Assembly: GCF_001263205.1 (NCBI RefSeq)
Contig: NZ_CP012333.1
Coordinates: 7,021,001-7,085,000, forward strand
Reading direction: 5' to 3'
DNA from: Labilithrix luteola
GTDB lineage: Bacteria; Myxococcota_A; Polyangia; Polyangiales; Polyangiaceae
DNA length: 64,000 nt
Shown here: in pieces, positions 32,364 through 40,469 of the stretch
How the letters are laid out: each line of letters begins with the position of its first letter
Numbering within the stretch: the stretch's first letter is position 1
Notes under the pieces: generated by a model
What the model was told of the DNA's origin: nothing
The model's input: the letters and a program-made list of their open reading frames with translations, nothing else
Database searches by the model: none
Position numbers and translations under genes: made by a program

Positions 32364-33056
32364 CTAGCGCGATGCGGTGGTCGATTCGTTCGAAGCCTGC
32401 ATGAGCTCGAGAATCCTGGTCATTCGTGTTGGCGCAGACTCGAGCTCGAGGGGCGTCGGCACGTCGTAACGGGCGAGCTCGTGAACGTTGCGAGGGACAT
32501 AGAGCCGAGCCGGATCGCCCGTGACCACGCGTACGCCGCTCGCCACCACGTTGCTCAGCCATGCGGCAAAGCGCTCCGAGGCGGCGCGCTCGTACCAGAC
32601 GTCACCGGCGAGCAAGACGTCGATGCCTTCGAGCGACGTTCCGACGACGTCGGTGCACGCGGCCTCGAACGCGACGCGGTTCGCTTCGGCGTTGAGACGA
32701 CACGCGGCCTCGGCGAGGGGATCGACGTCCACCGCGCGCACCGTGCTCGCCCCCGCGCGAACGGCGGCGATGGCGACGAGGCCGCTGCCGCTTCCGAAGT
32801 CGAGCACGCGCTTGCCCCTCACGGCCTCGGGATGATCGAGCACCCAGCGAGCGAGGCCTTGCCCGCCTGCCCAGGGCACGCTCCAGAAGGGAACGTCGAG
32901 GCCGCGCGCACCGAGCCACTCGCCGGTGGCCTGCCACAGCGGCGTCACCTCGGTGGCCGTGAAGATCGAGAGCTCGGGGACGAAGGGGACGGCGGCGAGC
33001 GCCGTATTCGCGCGAACGAAGGCGAGGCGCTGGTCGAGGGGGACGGAAAACGTCAA
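32364..33056 (-). CDS. ETFB-lysine-methyltransferase-like (METTL20/nicotinamide N-methylase) protein
   Basis: A class I SAM-dependent methyltransferase of about 230 residues. The SAM site is plain: RVLDFGSGSGLVAIAAVRAGA (motif I), VRAVDVDPLAEAACRLNAEAN (motif II) and DVLLAGDVWYE (motif IV), which is the signature of the METTL20-like branch that methylates lysines of electron-transfer flavoprotein beta. The C-terminal VVTGDPARLYVPRNVHELARYDVPTP also fits. The substrate is inferred from this similarity. The start is a TTG at 33056. Confidence 0.85.
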   Translation of the reverse strand: MTFSVPLDQRLAFVRANTALAAVPFVPELSIFTATEVTPLWQATGEWLGARGLDVPFWSVPWAGGQGLARWVLDHPEAVRGKRVLDFGSGSGLVAIAAVRAGASTVRAVDVDPLAEAACRLNAEANRVAFEAACTDVVGTSLEGIDVLLAGDVWYERAASERFAAWLSNVVASGVRVVTGDPARLYVPRNVHELARYDVPTPLELESAPTRMTRILELMQASNESTTASR

Positions 33057-33233
33057 CGCGGCGCGAGTCTAGCCCCGACCCGTGGCGACGTCAGGGCGGG
33101 ACCCGTTAATAATCGCACACGGCTCGGGCAGCGCTGGTTCCGCGAGCAGGCCGGAAAAAGTCGACGGAAGTGCGTTTGAGACGGCGCCTTCGGCCTTGAG
33201 ATCGGGCGCTAGGCGCGTCACCCTAGGGGACCG

Positions 33234-34241
33234 ATGAAACGCCGCGTTGCAAGCCGTTTGGTACCTGTTCGGCGCGCGGCGTTCTTGTTGCTGCTCGTCG
33301 CGTGCGGAAGTCGAACCGGGCTCTTCGTCGACGGCAGCGGTGAAGAGGACAACTTGCCCGGGGTCGACGCCGGTCGTGACGGCAACGTCGTTCCCCCGAA
33401 GGACGCCGGACGCGACTCGCACATCGAGCCCGACGCGCTTCCGCCGATCGACGCCACGCCCCCGCGCGATGCCAACCGGACGGACTGCCCCGACGCCGAG
33501 GCCACGCTCGTCTACCTCATCACCTCGGCCAACGAGCTCTACAGCTTCGATCCCGGCAGCGTGGCGATGAAGAAGATCGGCAACATCGCTTGCCCGGCGA
33601 ACCCCGGCGCGACGCCCTTTTCGATGGCCGTCGATCGCAAGGGCATCGCCTATATCTTGTTCTCCGATCGCGGCGCGGGCGTCGACGACGGCCGGCTCTT
33701 CCGCGTGAGCACCGCCAACGCGGCGTGCATCTCGACGTCGTTCGTTCCGAACCAGCATGGCTTCCTGCGCTTCGGTATGGGCTTCGCGGCGAACACGGTG
33801 GGCCCCACCGAAACGCTCTACGTTGCCGGGTCCGAGCAAGACAACGGCGCCACCGGCCTCGCGCGCATCGATATCCCGTCGTTCAAGCTCTCCAAGGTCG
33901 GCAACTTCCGCCCCGACATCGGCAATGCCGAGCTCACCGGCACGGGCGACGGCCGCCTCTACGGCTTCTACGCCGACAACACGTCCTCGCCTGCCTTCAT
34001 CGGCGAGATCGATACGCAGACCGGTCACATCGTCGGCCAGACGCAGATGAAGACGGTCACGCTCGGCAACGGCTGGGCCTTCGCCTTCTGGGGCGGCGAC
34101 TTCTACATGTTCACGTCGCCTGGCGGCGGTTTCTCGACGATCACGCGCTACCGGCCGAGCGACAACACCGAGGCGGTCGTCGGCTCGGTTCCGACCGTCG
34201 TGGTGGGTGCGGGCGTTTCGACGTGCGCTCCCGCCCAATGA
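33234..34241 (+). CDS. Lipoprotein with propeller-like body
   Basis: The lipobox is LLVACGSRTGLF; this CGSRTGL opening recurs in lipoproteins of large myxobacteria. An Asp/Pro tether with alternating DAGRDG/DAGRDS motifs (about 40-75) leads to a beta-rich body with repeated strand-turn units (TLVYLITSANELYSFDP, GIAYILFSDRG, TLYVAGSEQD, GRLYGFYADN, WAFAFWGGDFYMFTS), consistent with a beta-propeller. The protein ends in STCAPAQ. Function unknown. It lies 20 bases before the CobA-like/HemD gene, possibly in one transcript. Confidence 0.8.
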   Translation: MKRRVASRLVPVRRAAFLLLLVACGSRTGLFVDGSGEEDNLPGVDAGRDGNVVPPKDAGRDSHIEPDALPPIDATPPRDANRTDCPDAEATLVYLITSANELYSFDPGSVAMKKIGNIACPANPGATPFSMAVDRKGIAYILFSDRGAGVDDGRLFRVSTANAACISTSFVPNQHGFLRFGMGFAANTVGPTETLYVAGSEQDNGATGLARIDIPSFKLSKVGNFRPDIGNAELTGTGDGRLYGFYADNTSSPAFIGEIDTQTGHIVGQTQMKTVTLGNGWAFAFWGGDFYMFTSPGGGFSTITRYRPSDNTEAVVGSVPTVVVGAGVSTCAPAQ

Positions 34242-34261
34242 GCGGTTGAATCGCGCGTGCG

Positions 34262-35794
34262 ATGAAGGGAAAGGTCACGTTCGTTGGAGCAGGCTGCGGA
34301 GATCCGCGCCTTCTCACGTTGCGCGCTGCCGAGGTTCTCGCCGAGGCGGACTTCGTGCTCTTCGATGCCGACGTGCATCCCGACATCCTCGGGCGTCTTC
34401 CGGAGGGCACCACGCGCCTGCCGATCACGCCGGCGATGACGCTCGAGCGCATCTCCACCATGCTCGTCGCCGAGGCGCGGGCCGAGCGTCGTGCGGTGCG
34501 TCTCGCCTGGGGTGACGCGCTGCTCTTCGGCCATGGCGATGTCGAGGTCGCGTCGGTCGCGCGCCACGGCATTCCTGTCGAGGTGGTTCCGGGCATCGGT
34601 CCCTTCGTAGCCGTGAGCGCATTTTCGGGCACGCCCCTCACGCGCTCGACCGATGCCTCGCCGAGCTTCGCCGCCGTGAGCGTCACGCGCGGCCACGAGT
34701 CGTTCCACGACTGGCAAAAGCTCGCCACGGCGACCGACACGCTGGCCATCCTCTGCGACGCCGCGAGTCTCGCCGAGACGTCACGATCTCTCGCATTTTA
34801 CGGGCGATCACCGTCCGATCGCGTGACGGTCATCGAGGGCGTTTCGCTGCCTTCCCAGCGCGTGACCGAGACGGCGCTCGGTGACGTGCCGCTCTTGCCG
34901 ACTCCGCGCACGGCGCGCGTCATCCTGGTCGTGGGGGAGGGCGCGGCGCGCATGCCCGACCTCGCGTGGTTCGAGAAGCTCTCGCTCTTCGGTAAACGCA
35001 TCCTGGTGACACGAGCGAGGGAGCAGGCGGGCGCGGCGGCGGCGCTCTTGCGTGAGCGCGGTGCCGATCCGGTGGTGATGCCCACCATCGAGATCCATCC
35101 GCCGAGCGATCCGGCCCCCATGATCGAAGCGGCGGCGACGCTCGGCGAGCGCAACGGCTGGGTCGTCTTCACGAGCGCGAATGGCGTCGAGCGGATGGTT
35201 GCCGAGCTCCGCCGTCAGGGCAAAGACGCGCGCGCGTTCGGTCGAGCGAAGATCGCCGCCGTCGGTCCGGGCACGGCGGCTGCGCTCGATCGGGCGGGGC
35301 TCCTTGCCGATCTGATTGCCAAAGACCATCGAGGCGAGGGCCTCGCCGATGAGCTTCTCGCGGCGCTCGGCGCAGGAGCCGGAGCCGGAGACGCTCGCCC
35401 CCGCATCCTCGTCGCTCGCGCGGAGGTCGCTCGAGACGTCCTGCCCGACGCCCTTCGCGCGGCCGGCTACGAGGTCGACGTCGTTTCGGTCTACAAAACC
35501 AGGTCCCCGCCGCGTGCGCTGCTCGATGGACTCGCGGCGCTGCTCGAGGCGGGCGAGGTCGACGCGGTCACGTTCACGTCGTCGAGCACCGTCACCCACC
35601 TCTGTGACGCCCTCGAAGGCCGCGCTGTCGAGCTTCTGGCAAAGACCACCGTGGCCAGCATCGGCCCTATCACGACCGACACAGCACGGGCGCGCGGACT
35701 CCGGGTGGATGTGGTCGCCGCCCAGTCCACGATCCCAGGGCTCGTCGCCGCTCTCGAAGAGCATTTCGCGAAGAACTCATCGAAGTCCTCGTAA
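34262..35794 (+). CDS. Fused SUMT-like (CobA) and uroporphyrinogen-III synthase (HemD)
   Basis: Residues 1-235 follow the uroporphyrinogen-III C-methyltransferase fold: FVGAGCGDPRLLTLRAAEVLAEADFVLFD, WGDALLFGHG, VEVVPGIGPFVAVSAFSGTPLT, and a late ARVILVVGEGA. Residues 245-505 are HemD-like: GKRILVTRAREQAGAAAALL, PTIEIHPP, VVFTSANGVERM, IAAVGPGTAAAL, YEVDVVSVYKT, AVTFTSSSTVTHL and ASIGPITTDTARARGL. HemD closes hydroxymethylbilane to uroporphyrinogen III. In the methyltransferase half the family's GGDPxxFGRGxEE is WGDALLFGHGDVE and GxGPGDP is GAGCGDP, so SAM use may be weakened. The HemD half looks complete. Such fusions are known in other bacteria. Confidence 0.87.
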   Translation: MKGKVTFVGAGCGDPRLLTLRAAEVLAEADFVLFDADVHPDILGRLPEGTTRLPITPAMTLERISTMLVAEARAERRAVRLAWGDALLFGHGDVEVASVARHGIPVEVVPGIGPFVAVSAFSGTPLTRSTDASPSFAAVSVTRGHESFHDWQKLATATDTLAILCDAASLAETSRSLAFYGRSPSDRVTVIEGVSLPSQRVTETALGDVPLLPTPRTARVILVVGEGAARMPDLAWFEKLSLFGKRILVTRAREQAGAAAALLRERGADPVVMPTIEIHPPSDPAPMIEAAATLGERNGWVVFTSANGVERMVAELRRQGKDARAFGRAKIAAVGPGTAAALDRAGLLADLIAKDHRGEGLADELLAALGAGAGAGDARPRILVARAEVARDVLPDALRAAGYEVDVVSVYKTRSPPRALLDGLAALLEAGEVDAVTFTSSSTVTHLCDALEGRAVELLAKTTVASIGPITTDTARARGLRVDVVAAQSTIPGLVAALEEHFAKNSSKSS

Positions 35795-35858
35795 ACCCGA
35801 GTAACCCGACATTTGACTATCCGGGCAGGCCTTGCGACGCTACTCGCGCGGGCACGCC

Positions 35859-38800
35859 ATGCATCTGAGTTCCCTCATCGTCCAGCGCGAGATCGCGTCG
35901 ATCCGCGAGGTCGAAGAGGCGCTCGCCCGCCAGGTCCTCTACGGCGGCGACCTCGTCACCAACTTGCTCGAGGTCGCCGAGGTGCGGGAGGCCGCGCTCA
36001 TGCCCGTCGTGGCGGAGGTTCTCGGACTTCCGCCGGCGCCGACGGGCGAGCTGCCCAAGGCGGCCGAGGAGGCGCAGCGTCTCATCGCGGCAGAAGTCGC
36101 CGGCGGTCACAACCTCGCACCGCTCTCGGTCGATCGGCACGGGCTCGTCATCGCCGTCGCGGAACCGCTCTCGGCCGAAGCCGAGCAGGAGCTCGCGTTC
36201 GCGCTCGCCTTGCCGATCACGCAGCGGGTCGCTCCGCTCGTGCGCATTCGGCAGGCGCTCCAGCGTGATTACGGCATTCCGCTCGATCGCCGCTTCCATC
36301 GTTTGCTTTCGCGTCTCCTGGGGGAGGGCGGGGCAGTGCGACATGGTTCGTTTGCTCCTCCGCCTCTTGGTCCAACGCCCGACGTGAAGCTCTCTCCTCG
36401 TCCGCCGAGCAACGTGCCCGCCGCCCCGCCGTCGAAGATCTCCGAACCCGTGCGCCCTGCTTCGTTTGCCGATGGAGGGCCGAAGACGCTCGTTCGCGAG
36501 GCCGAAGCTCCGCCCGCGCGTCCCCTCAAGCGACGTCGTGGTCCGCTCACCTCCGAGGTGGCCTTCGCCGAGCTCGACGAGGCGATCGAGCGCGACACCA
36601 TCTTCGATCTCGTCTTCGAGTTCGCGCGCCAGTACTTCGATTACACGGTTCTCTTTACCGTCCACGGAGATATCGCCGAAGGTCGCGATGCGTGGGGTGC
36701 GGGCGCCTCGCGCGATCGCGTCGCGCGCATCGGCGTGCCGCTCGATCTGCCCGGCATTCTCGCGATGACGCGCGAGCAGAAGCTGCCGATCACGAAGCGT
36801 CCTGCGCCCGACGGGCTCGATTCCGTCCTCATGAACGATCTGGCGCGCCCCGGCGAAACCGAGTGCCTGGTCGTGCCGGTCATCGTGCGCACGCGCATCG
36901 TCGCGCTCGTCTTTGGAGACGGCGGCGCCGACGGCGTCGATCCCACGAGCGCCATCGCCATCCGCAAGGTGGTCGACAAGGCCGCCTCGGCCTTCGAACG
37001 CGTCATCGTTCGCAGGAAGCTGAAAGGCGGCGCGGCGCAAGGCGGCATGAGCGGTCGCCCGGCCGCAATCTCGCAGGCGCCGCCCACCGACACCACGCCC
37101 TCGGCTGCGCCGCCCGGGAAGTTCCCGCCCAAAGAGCGTCCCTCGGTCGAAGAGCTCGCCGCGCCCGTGCGCGAGCTGATGAACGATCCGTTGCTCGGCC
37201 AAGCCATCTCGATGGAAGAGGCGGCCGCGCGTGATGCCGCCGCGCGCGCGGTGACGGTTCCGCCGGAGTCGCCTCGGGTGGACCTCATGTTGCGCGGCAA
37301 GACGGACAATCCGCCGCCGCCCGAGAACATCCTCGCCGTTCGCCGTCCTTCGGGGCGGCCCATTCCGCGCGAAGAGCCGGAGTCGCACGCGAACATGGCG
37401 GCGGTGAAGCCGCCGTATCAGCGCACGAAGACGGGCTCGATGCAGCGTCAGGCAGCGCCTCCGCTCGAGTTCGCCGTCGGTCGCCCGCGCGTTCCTTCGT
37501 TCGGTGGTGATGCTTTCGGCGTCGACGGCACCGAGGCGGCGCTCTTCGCGGAGATCCAGGGCGCTCCGCCCACGCAGGTCGATCCGCTCGTGCCGCCTTC
37601 GCCGGCGCCCACGGCGGTGATTCGTGCCGATGCCGTTCGACCCGCACCGCTCGACACGGCGAGCCCGTCGTATGGAGCCGTCTTCGATCCCGACGCGACT
37701 CCCATCGCGCCGCCCGTCGTCGATCCGGATCAGACTCCGATCGCCGGCTCGGTGCTTCCTCTCGGCGAGCCGCCGGTCTCCGTCCCGACGGACCGCACGT
37801 TCCCCTCGTGGCCGCTGTCTCGCACGCTCTCGTCGCCGAGCCCCGACTCGCGTGCGCCCACGCCCGTACCGGTGACTCAGCCCGAGCCTCCTGCGCCGGC
37901 TCCCGTCTCCGCTCCAGCGACGCCTCCTGCGCCGGTCGAAGCCGCGCCTGCGCCGGCGCCATCTTCGCGCTCGGTCAGTGACTCGGGCCGAGCGATGCCG
38001 CCTTCGGAGCAGCAGATCAGCGTGGCGGCGCATCGTCCGCCGTCGCCGCGCGGCGCGCTTCGTGCGCTTCCGTCGGTCATCGTCGACGTGGCAAGCGAGT
38101 ATGTCGCCATCGTCGATCGCGTTCTGTCGGAGAACGACGACGAGGCCGAGGCGCAGCTCATGCGCGCCGGCAGCCATGCGATTCCGGCCATCATGGCGCG
38201 CTTCCCGGGCCCGCTGACGGTGGAGCCGGAGCGCCTCACCGAAGGTTCGCTTCCGCGCGTGAGCGAGTGCGGTCCGGTGCTTCGCCTCGTGGCCAGCCAG
38301 CGTCGTACGGCGCTTCCGTCGATTCTCGCGCTGGTCGAAGATCCCGACGTCGAGAAGCGCTTCTGGGCGACGTACATGCTGAGCGAGCTCGTCTACCCCG
38401 ACTCGATCGACCCCGCGATTCATCGCGTCTTCGACGAGGAAGCGCGCATTCGCCGCGTCGCACGCGTGGCGTGCAAGGCTCTCGCCGAGACGCTGGCCGG
38501 CCCGGTGGTGGAGCGCCTCGAAGCGGCGGCTTCGCATGCGGGCGCTCCGCGTTCGCGACGTCTTCTGGCCATCGAAGCGCTCGGCGAAACGCGCGAGGTC
38601 TCGGCTGTGACGTCGCTCATGCCGCTCCTCGACGACGCGCAGACCGAAATCGCCCACGAGGCTCGCAAGGCTCTCGTGCTCATCACTCGCCAAGACTTCG
38701 GCGACAACGGTCCGAAGTGGGAAGCGTGGTGGGAGAAGAACAAAGACCGCGAACGTCTCGAGTGGCTCATCGACGCCCTCATGAACGATCAGGCGCTCCT

Positions 38801-38963
38801 GCGTGCCGCCGCGGGCGAAGAGCTCAAGACGATCACGAAGGAATACTTCGGCTACTACGACGACCTTCCCAAGCGCGAACGCGAGCGCGCCCAGGCTCGC
38901 TACCGCGAATGGTGGAACAACGTCGGTCGCGTCCGCTTCAGCCGCGGTACGCGTCGCGGCTGA
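35859..38963 (+). CDS. Large protein: GspE/PilB-N-like, GAF-like, Pro/Ala linker, HEAT repeats
   Basis: About 1034 residues. The N-terminus (about 5-140) resembles the MshEN/GspE N-terminal domain of type II secretion and pilus ATPases (EVEEALARQVLYGGDLVTNLL, LAPLSVDRHGLVIAVAEPLS). Residues 228-391 look like a GAF domain (TIFDLVFEFARQYFDYTVLF, ECLVVPVIVRTRIVALVFGD). Residues 392-735 are Pro/Ala-rich with scattered DPDATPI/DPDQTPI motifs. The last 300 are helical HEAT-like repeats (KRFWATYMLSELV, RRVARVACKALAE, RRLLAIEALGE, IAHEARKALVLIT), ending in a Trp-rich segment. There is no ATPase domain, so it may be a scaffold or regulator that borrows the secretion-type N domain. ATG 35859 is preferred. 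Confidence 0.75.
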   Translation: MHLSSLIVQREIASIREVEEALARQVLYGGDLVTNLLEVAEVREAALMPVVAEVLGLPPAPTGELPKAAEEAQRLIAAEVAGGHNLAPLSVDRHGLVIAVAEPLSAEAEQELAFALALPITQRVAPLVRIRQALQRDYGIPLDRRFHRLLSRLLGEGGAVRHGSFAPPPLGPTPDVKLSPRPPSNVPAAPPSKISEPVRPASFADGGPKTLVREAEAPPARPLKRRRGPLTSEVAFAELDEAIERDTIFDLVFEFARQYFDYTVLFTVHGDIAEGRDAWGAGASRDRVARIGVPLDLPGILAMTREQKLPITKRPAPDGLDSVLMNDLARPGETECLVVPVIVRTRIVALVFGDGGADGVDPTSAIAIRKVVDKAASAFERVIVRRKLKGGAAQGGMSGRPAAISQAPPTDTTPSAAPPGKFPPKERPSVEELAAPVRELMNDPLLGQAISMEEAAARDAAARAVTVPPESPRVDLMLRGKTDNPPPPENILAVRRPSGRPIPREEPESHANMAAVKPPYQRTKTGSMQRQAAPPLEFAVGRPRVPSFGGDAFGVDGTEAALFAEIQGAPPTQVDPLVPPSPAPTAVIRADAVRPAPLDTASPSYGAVFDPDATPIAPPVVDPDQTPIAGSVLPLGEPPVSVPTDRTFPSWPLSRTLSSPSPDSRAPTPVPVTQPEPPAPAPVSAPATPPAPVEAAPAPAPSSRSVSDSGRAMPPSEQQISVAAHRPPSPRGALRALPSVIVDVASEYVAIVDRVLSENDDEAEAQLMRAGSHAIPAIMARFPGPLTVEPERLTEGSLPRVSECGPVLRLVASQRRTALPSILALVEDPDVEKRFWATYMLSELVYPDSIDPAIHRVFDEEARIRRVARVACKALAETLAGPVVERLEAAASHAGAPRSRRLLAIEALGETREVSAVTSLMPLLDDAQTEIAHEARKALVLITRQDFGDNGPKWEAWWEKNKDRERLEWLIDALMNDQALLRAAAGEELKTITKEYFGYYDDLPKRERERAQARYREWWNNVGRVRFSRGTRRG

Positions 38964-38984
38964 TCTCGGTGGAGCGGTAACGCT

Positions 38985-40361
38985 CTAGCGACCCGTCGAG
39001 AGGCGAACGCGCCAATCGGCGGGGAGATCGAGGAAGCCGTCGTTGTAGAGCATGTCGTAGACGGCGTCGCACACGACCTCGCAGACTTCGCTGAAGATGA
39101 CCGGATCGGCGACGAAGCGGATGGTCTCGTCGCGGAACTGGCCGCGATCTTCGCGAACGCGCGCGAGCATGGCGTCTTCGACGAAGGGAACGAGGCGCTG
39201 CAGGAAGCGGCGCTCGAAGGCCTGGCGGAAGACGGCGAAGCTGCTCGCGCTGATCTTGTAGCCGGCGCCTTCGCGAGCGTCGGCGAGGCGCGCTTCCTTC
39301 ACCACTTCCCACGAGAGCTCACCGAGCTCGGGCGGCAGCTCCTCGGTGAAGAACGCGGTCAGGACCTCGTTCAAGATCTTCACGAGCACGTTGAGCTCGG
39401 GAGTCGTGCGCGCGAGGAAGTTGTTCTGCAGCTCCTTGACCATCCAGTCGAAGCGTTCGCGGGCGCGCGTGCGAATGACGTCGTTCGTGTACTGGTAGGA
39501 ATCGAGCTGCGCGATGATCTGCTCCTGCGAGCGAAGCAGCGCGTGGTAGACGGCCTGCTCGGCGAAGCGCATCGCCTTGGCTTCGTTTTGCGAGCCGCGG
39601 ATCTTGTCGTGCAGCTCGCTCTCGAAGAACACGCGCGCGAAGCGCTTGCTCACTTCGCCGAGCTTTCGCTCGATGAGCGTGGCGAGCTTGCCCTTGCGGA
39701 AGACGCGCCCGAGCATCTCTTTGAGGCTTTGAATCAGCTCGATTTCGAGCTGCGAGCGATCTCCCGTGGGCGGCGGACGGCTGCCGGGCCCACGCGCGCG
39801 CGCCGCGGCCTGGAGGTCCTGCAGCTCGCGAACGACTTGCGCGGTGACGGCGTCGAGCTCGGGGCTCGTCTCGAGTTCCGCCTTGTAGTGGACGACCTTC
39901 GCTTGCAGCTGCTCGTCGCGTAGCGCGAGCGCGATGTCGGCGAGGGTCATCTTCGCGGCGGTGGACATGAAGCCGTCGGCGGTGGGCATGGGCCCACTCG
40001 ACGCACTGCGATGCGAGCCGCTGCGCGGTTGCTCGACGCTCGGCGGGCGCGGAACGCTAGGCGGAACGGGCGGCGGCACTGCACGCGAGCTCGGCGGCGG
40101 CGGAGGCACGGCCGCTTGCGAGCTCGGCGGCGGAGGGAACATGCCACGAGAGCTCAGGGGAGGCGGAGCACTGCGCGGCGGGAGCGGAGGCGGAGTGGCG
40201 CGCGAGCTCGGCGGCGGAGGCACGTTGCTTCGCGAAGCGGGGCTCGAAGGAACCGGACGCGGAATGGACGGAGGGGCCGGAGGAGCCGCCGGGGGGCCGG
40301 CCGTGTGCGGAGCTCCCGCGCCCGTACGTGATGCCGGGTCGTTCGGATCGTTCGCCGCCAT
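38985..40361 (-). CDS. Pro-rich protein with long helical C-terminal domain
   Basis: Residues 1-125 are a low-complexity Pro/Ser segment with repeated PPPPSSRA/PPPLSSRG units. From about 130 a charged, mostly helical region follows (TLADIALALRDEQLQAKVVHYKAEL, LIQSLKEMLGRVFRKGKLATLIERKLGEVSKRF, FAEQAVYHALLRSQEQIIAQL), with further conserved-looking stretches (VLVKILNEVLTAFFTEELP, FVADPVIFSEVCEVVCDAVYDMLYNDGFLDLP). No known enzyme motif. It resembles uncharacterised myxobacterial proteins with an unstructured N-tail and coiled-coil body. Convergent with the previous gene, with a short hairpin sequence (GAGCG/CGCTC) between. Confidence 0.75.
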   Translation of the reverse strand: MAANDPNDPASRTGAGAPHTAGPPAAPPAPPSIPRPVPSSPASRSNVPPPPSSRATPPPLPPRSAPPPLSSRGMFPPPPSSQAAVPPPPPSSRAVPPPVPPSVPRPPSVEQPRSGSHRSASSGPMPTADGFMSTAAKMTLADIALALRDEQLQAKVVHYKAELETSPELDAVTAQVVRELQDLQAAARARGPGSRPPPTGDRSQLEIELIQSLKEMLGRVFRKGKLATLIERKLGEVSKRFARVFFESELHDKIRGSQNEAKAMRFAEQAVYHALLRSQEQIIAQLDSYQYTNDVIRTRARERFDWMVKELQNNFLARTTPELNVLVKILNEVLTAFFTEELPPELGELSWEVVKEARLADAREGAGYKISASSFAVFRQAFERRFLQRLVPFVEDAMLARVREDRGQFRDETIRFVADPVIFSEVCEVVCDAVYDMLYNDGFLDLPADWRVRLSTGR

Positions 40362-40469
40362 GATGCCAGATGATACTTGCATTCTGCCGGTTAGGCAGTC
40401 GATCTGGCGTCTCACTCACCTCGAGCACCGGGAGCCGGGCGATGCGGGCAACGTGCGCTCGCGCTGCGC

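Noticed and set aside
33069..34238. 389-residue open frame on the minus strand
   Set aside because: Antisense to the CGSRTGL lipoprotein, which has a clear signal peptide and strand pattern; this frame has none.
35817..38693. 958-residue Arg-rich open frame on the minus strand
   Set aside because: Antisense shadow of the GspE-N/GAF/HEAT gene; composition is that of a complementary frame.
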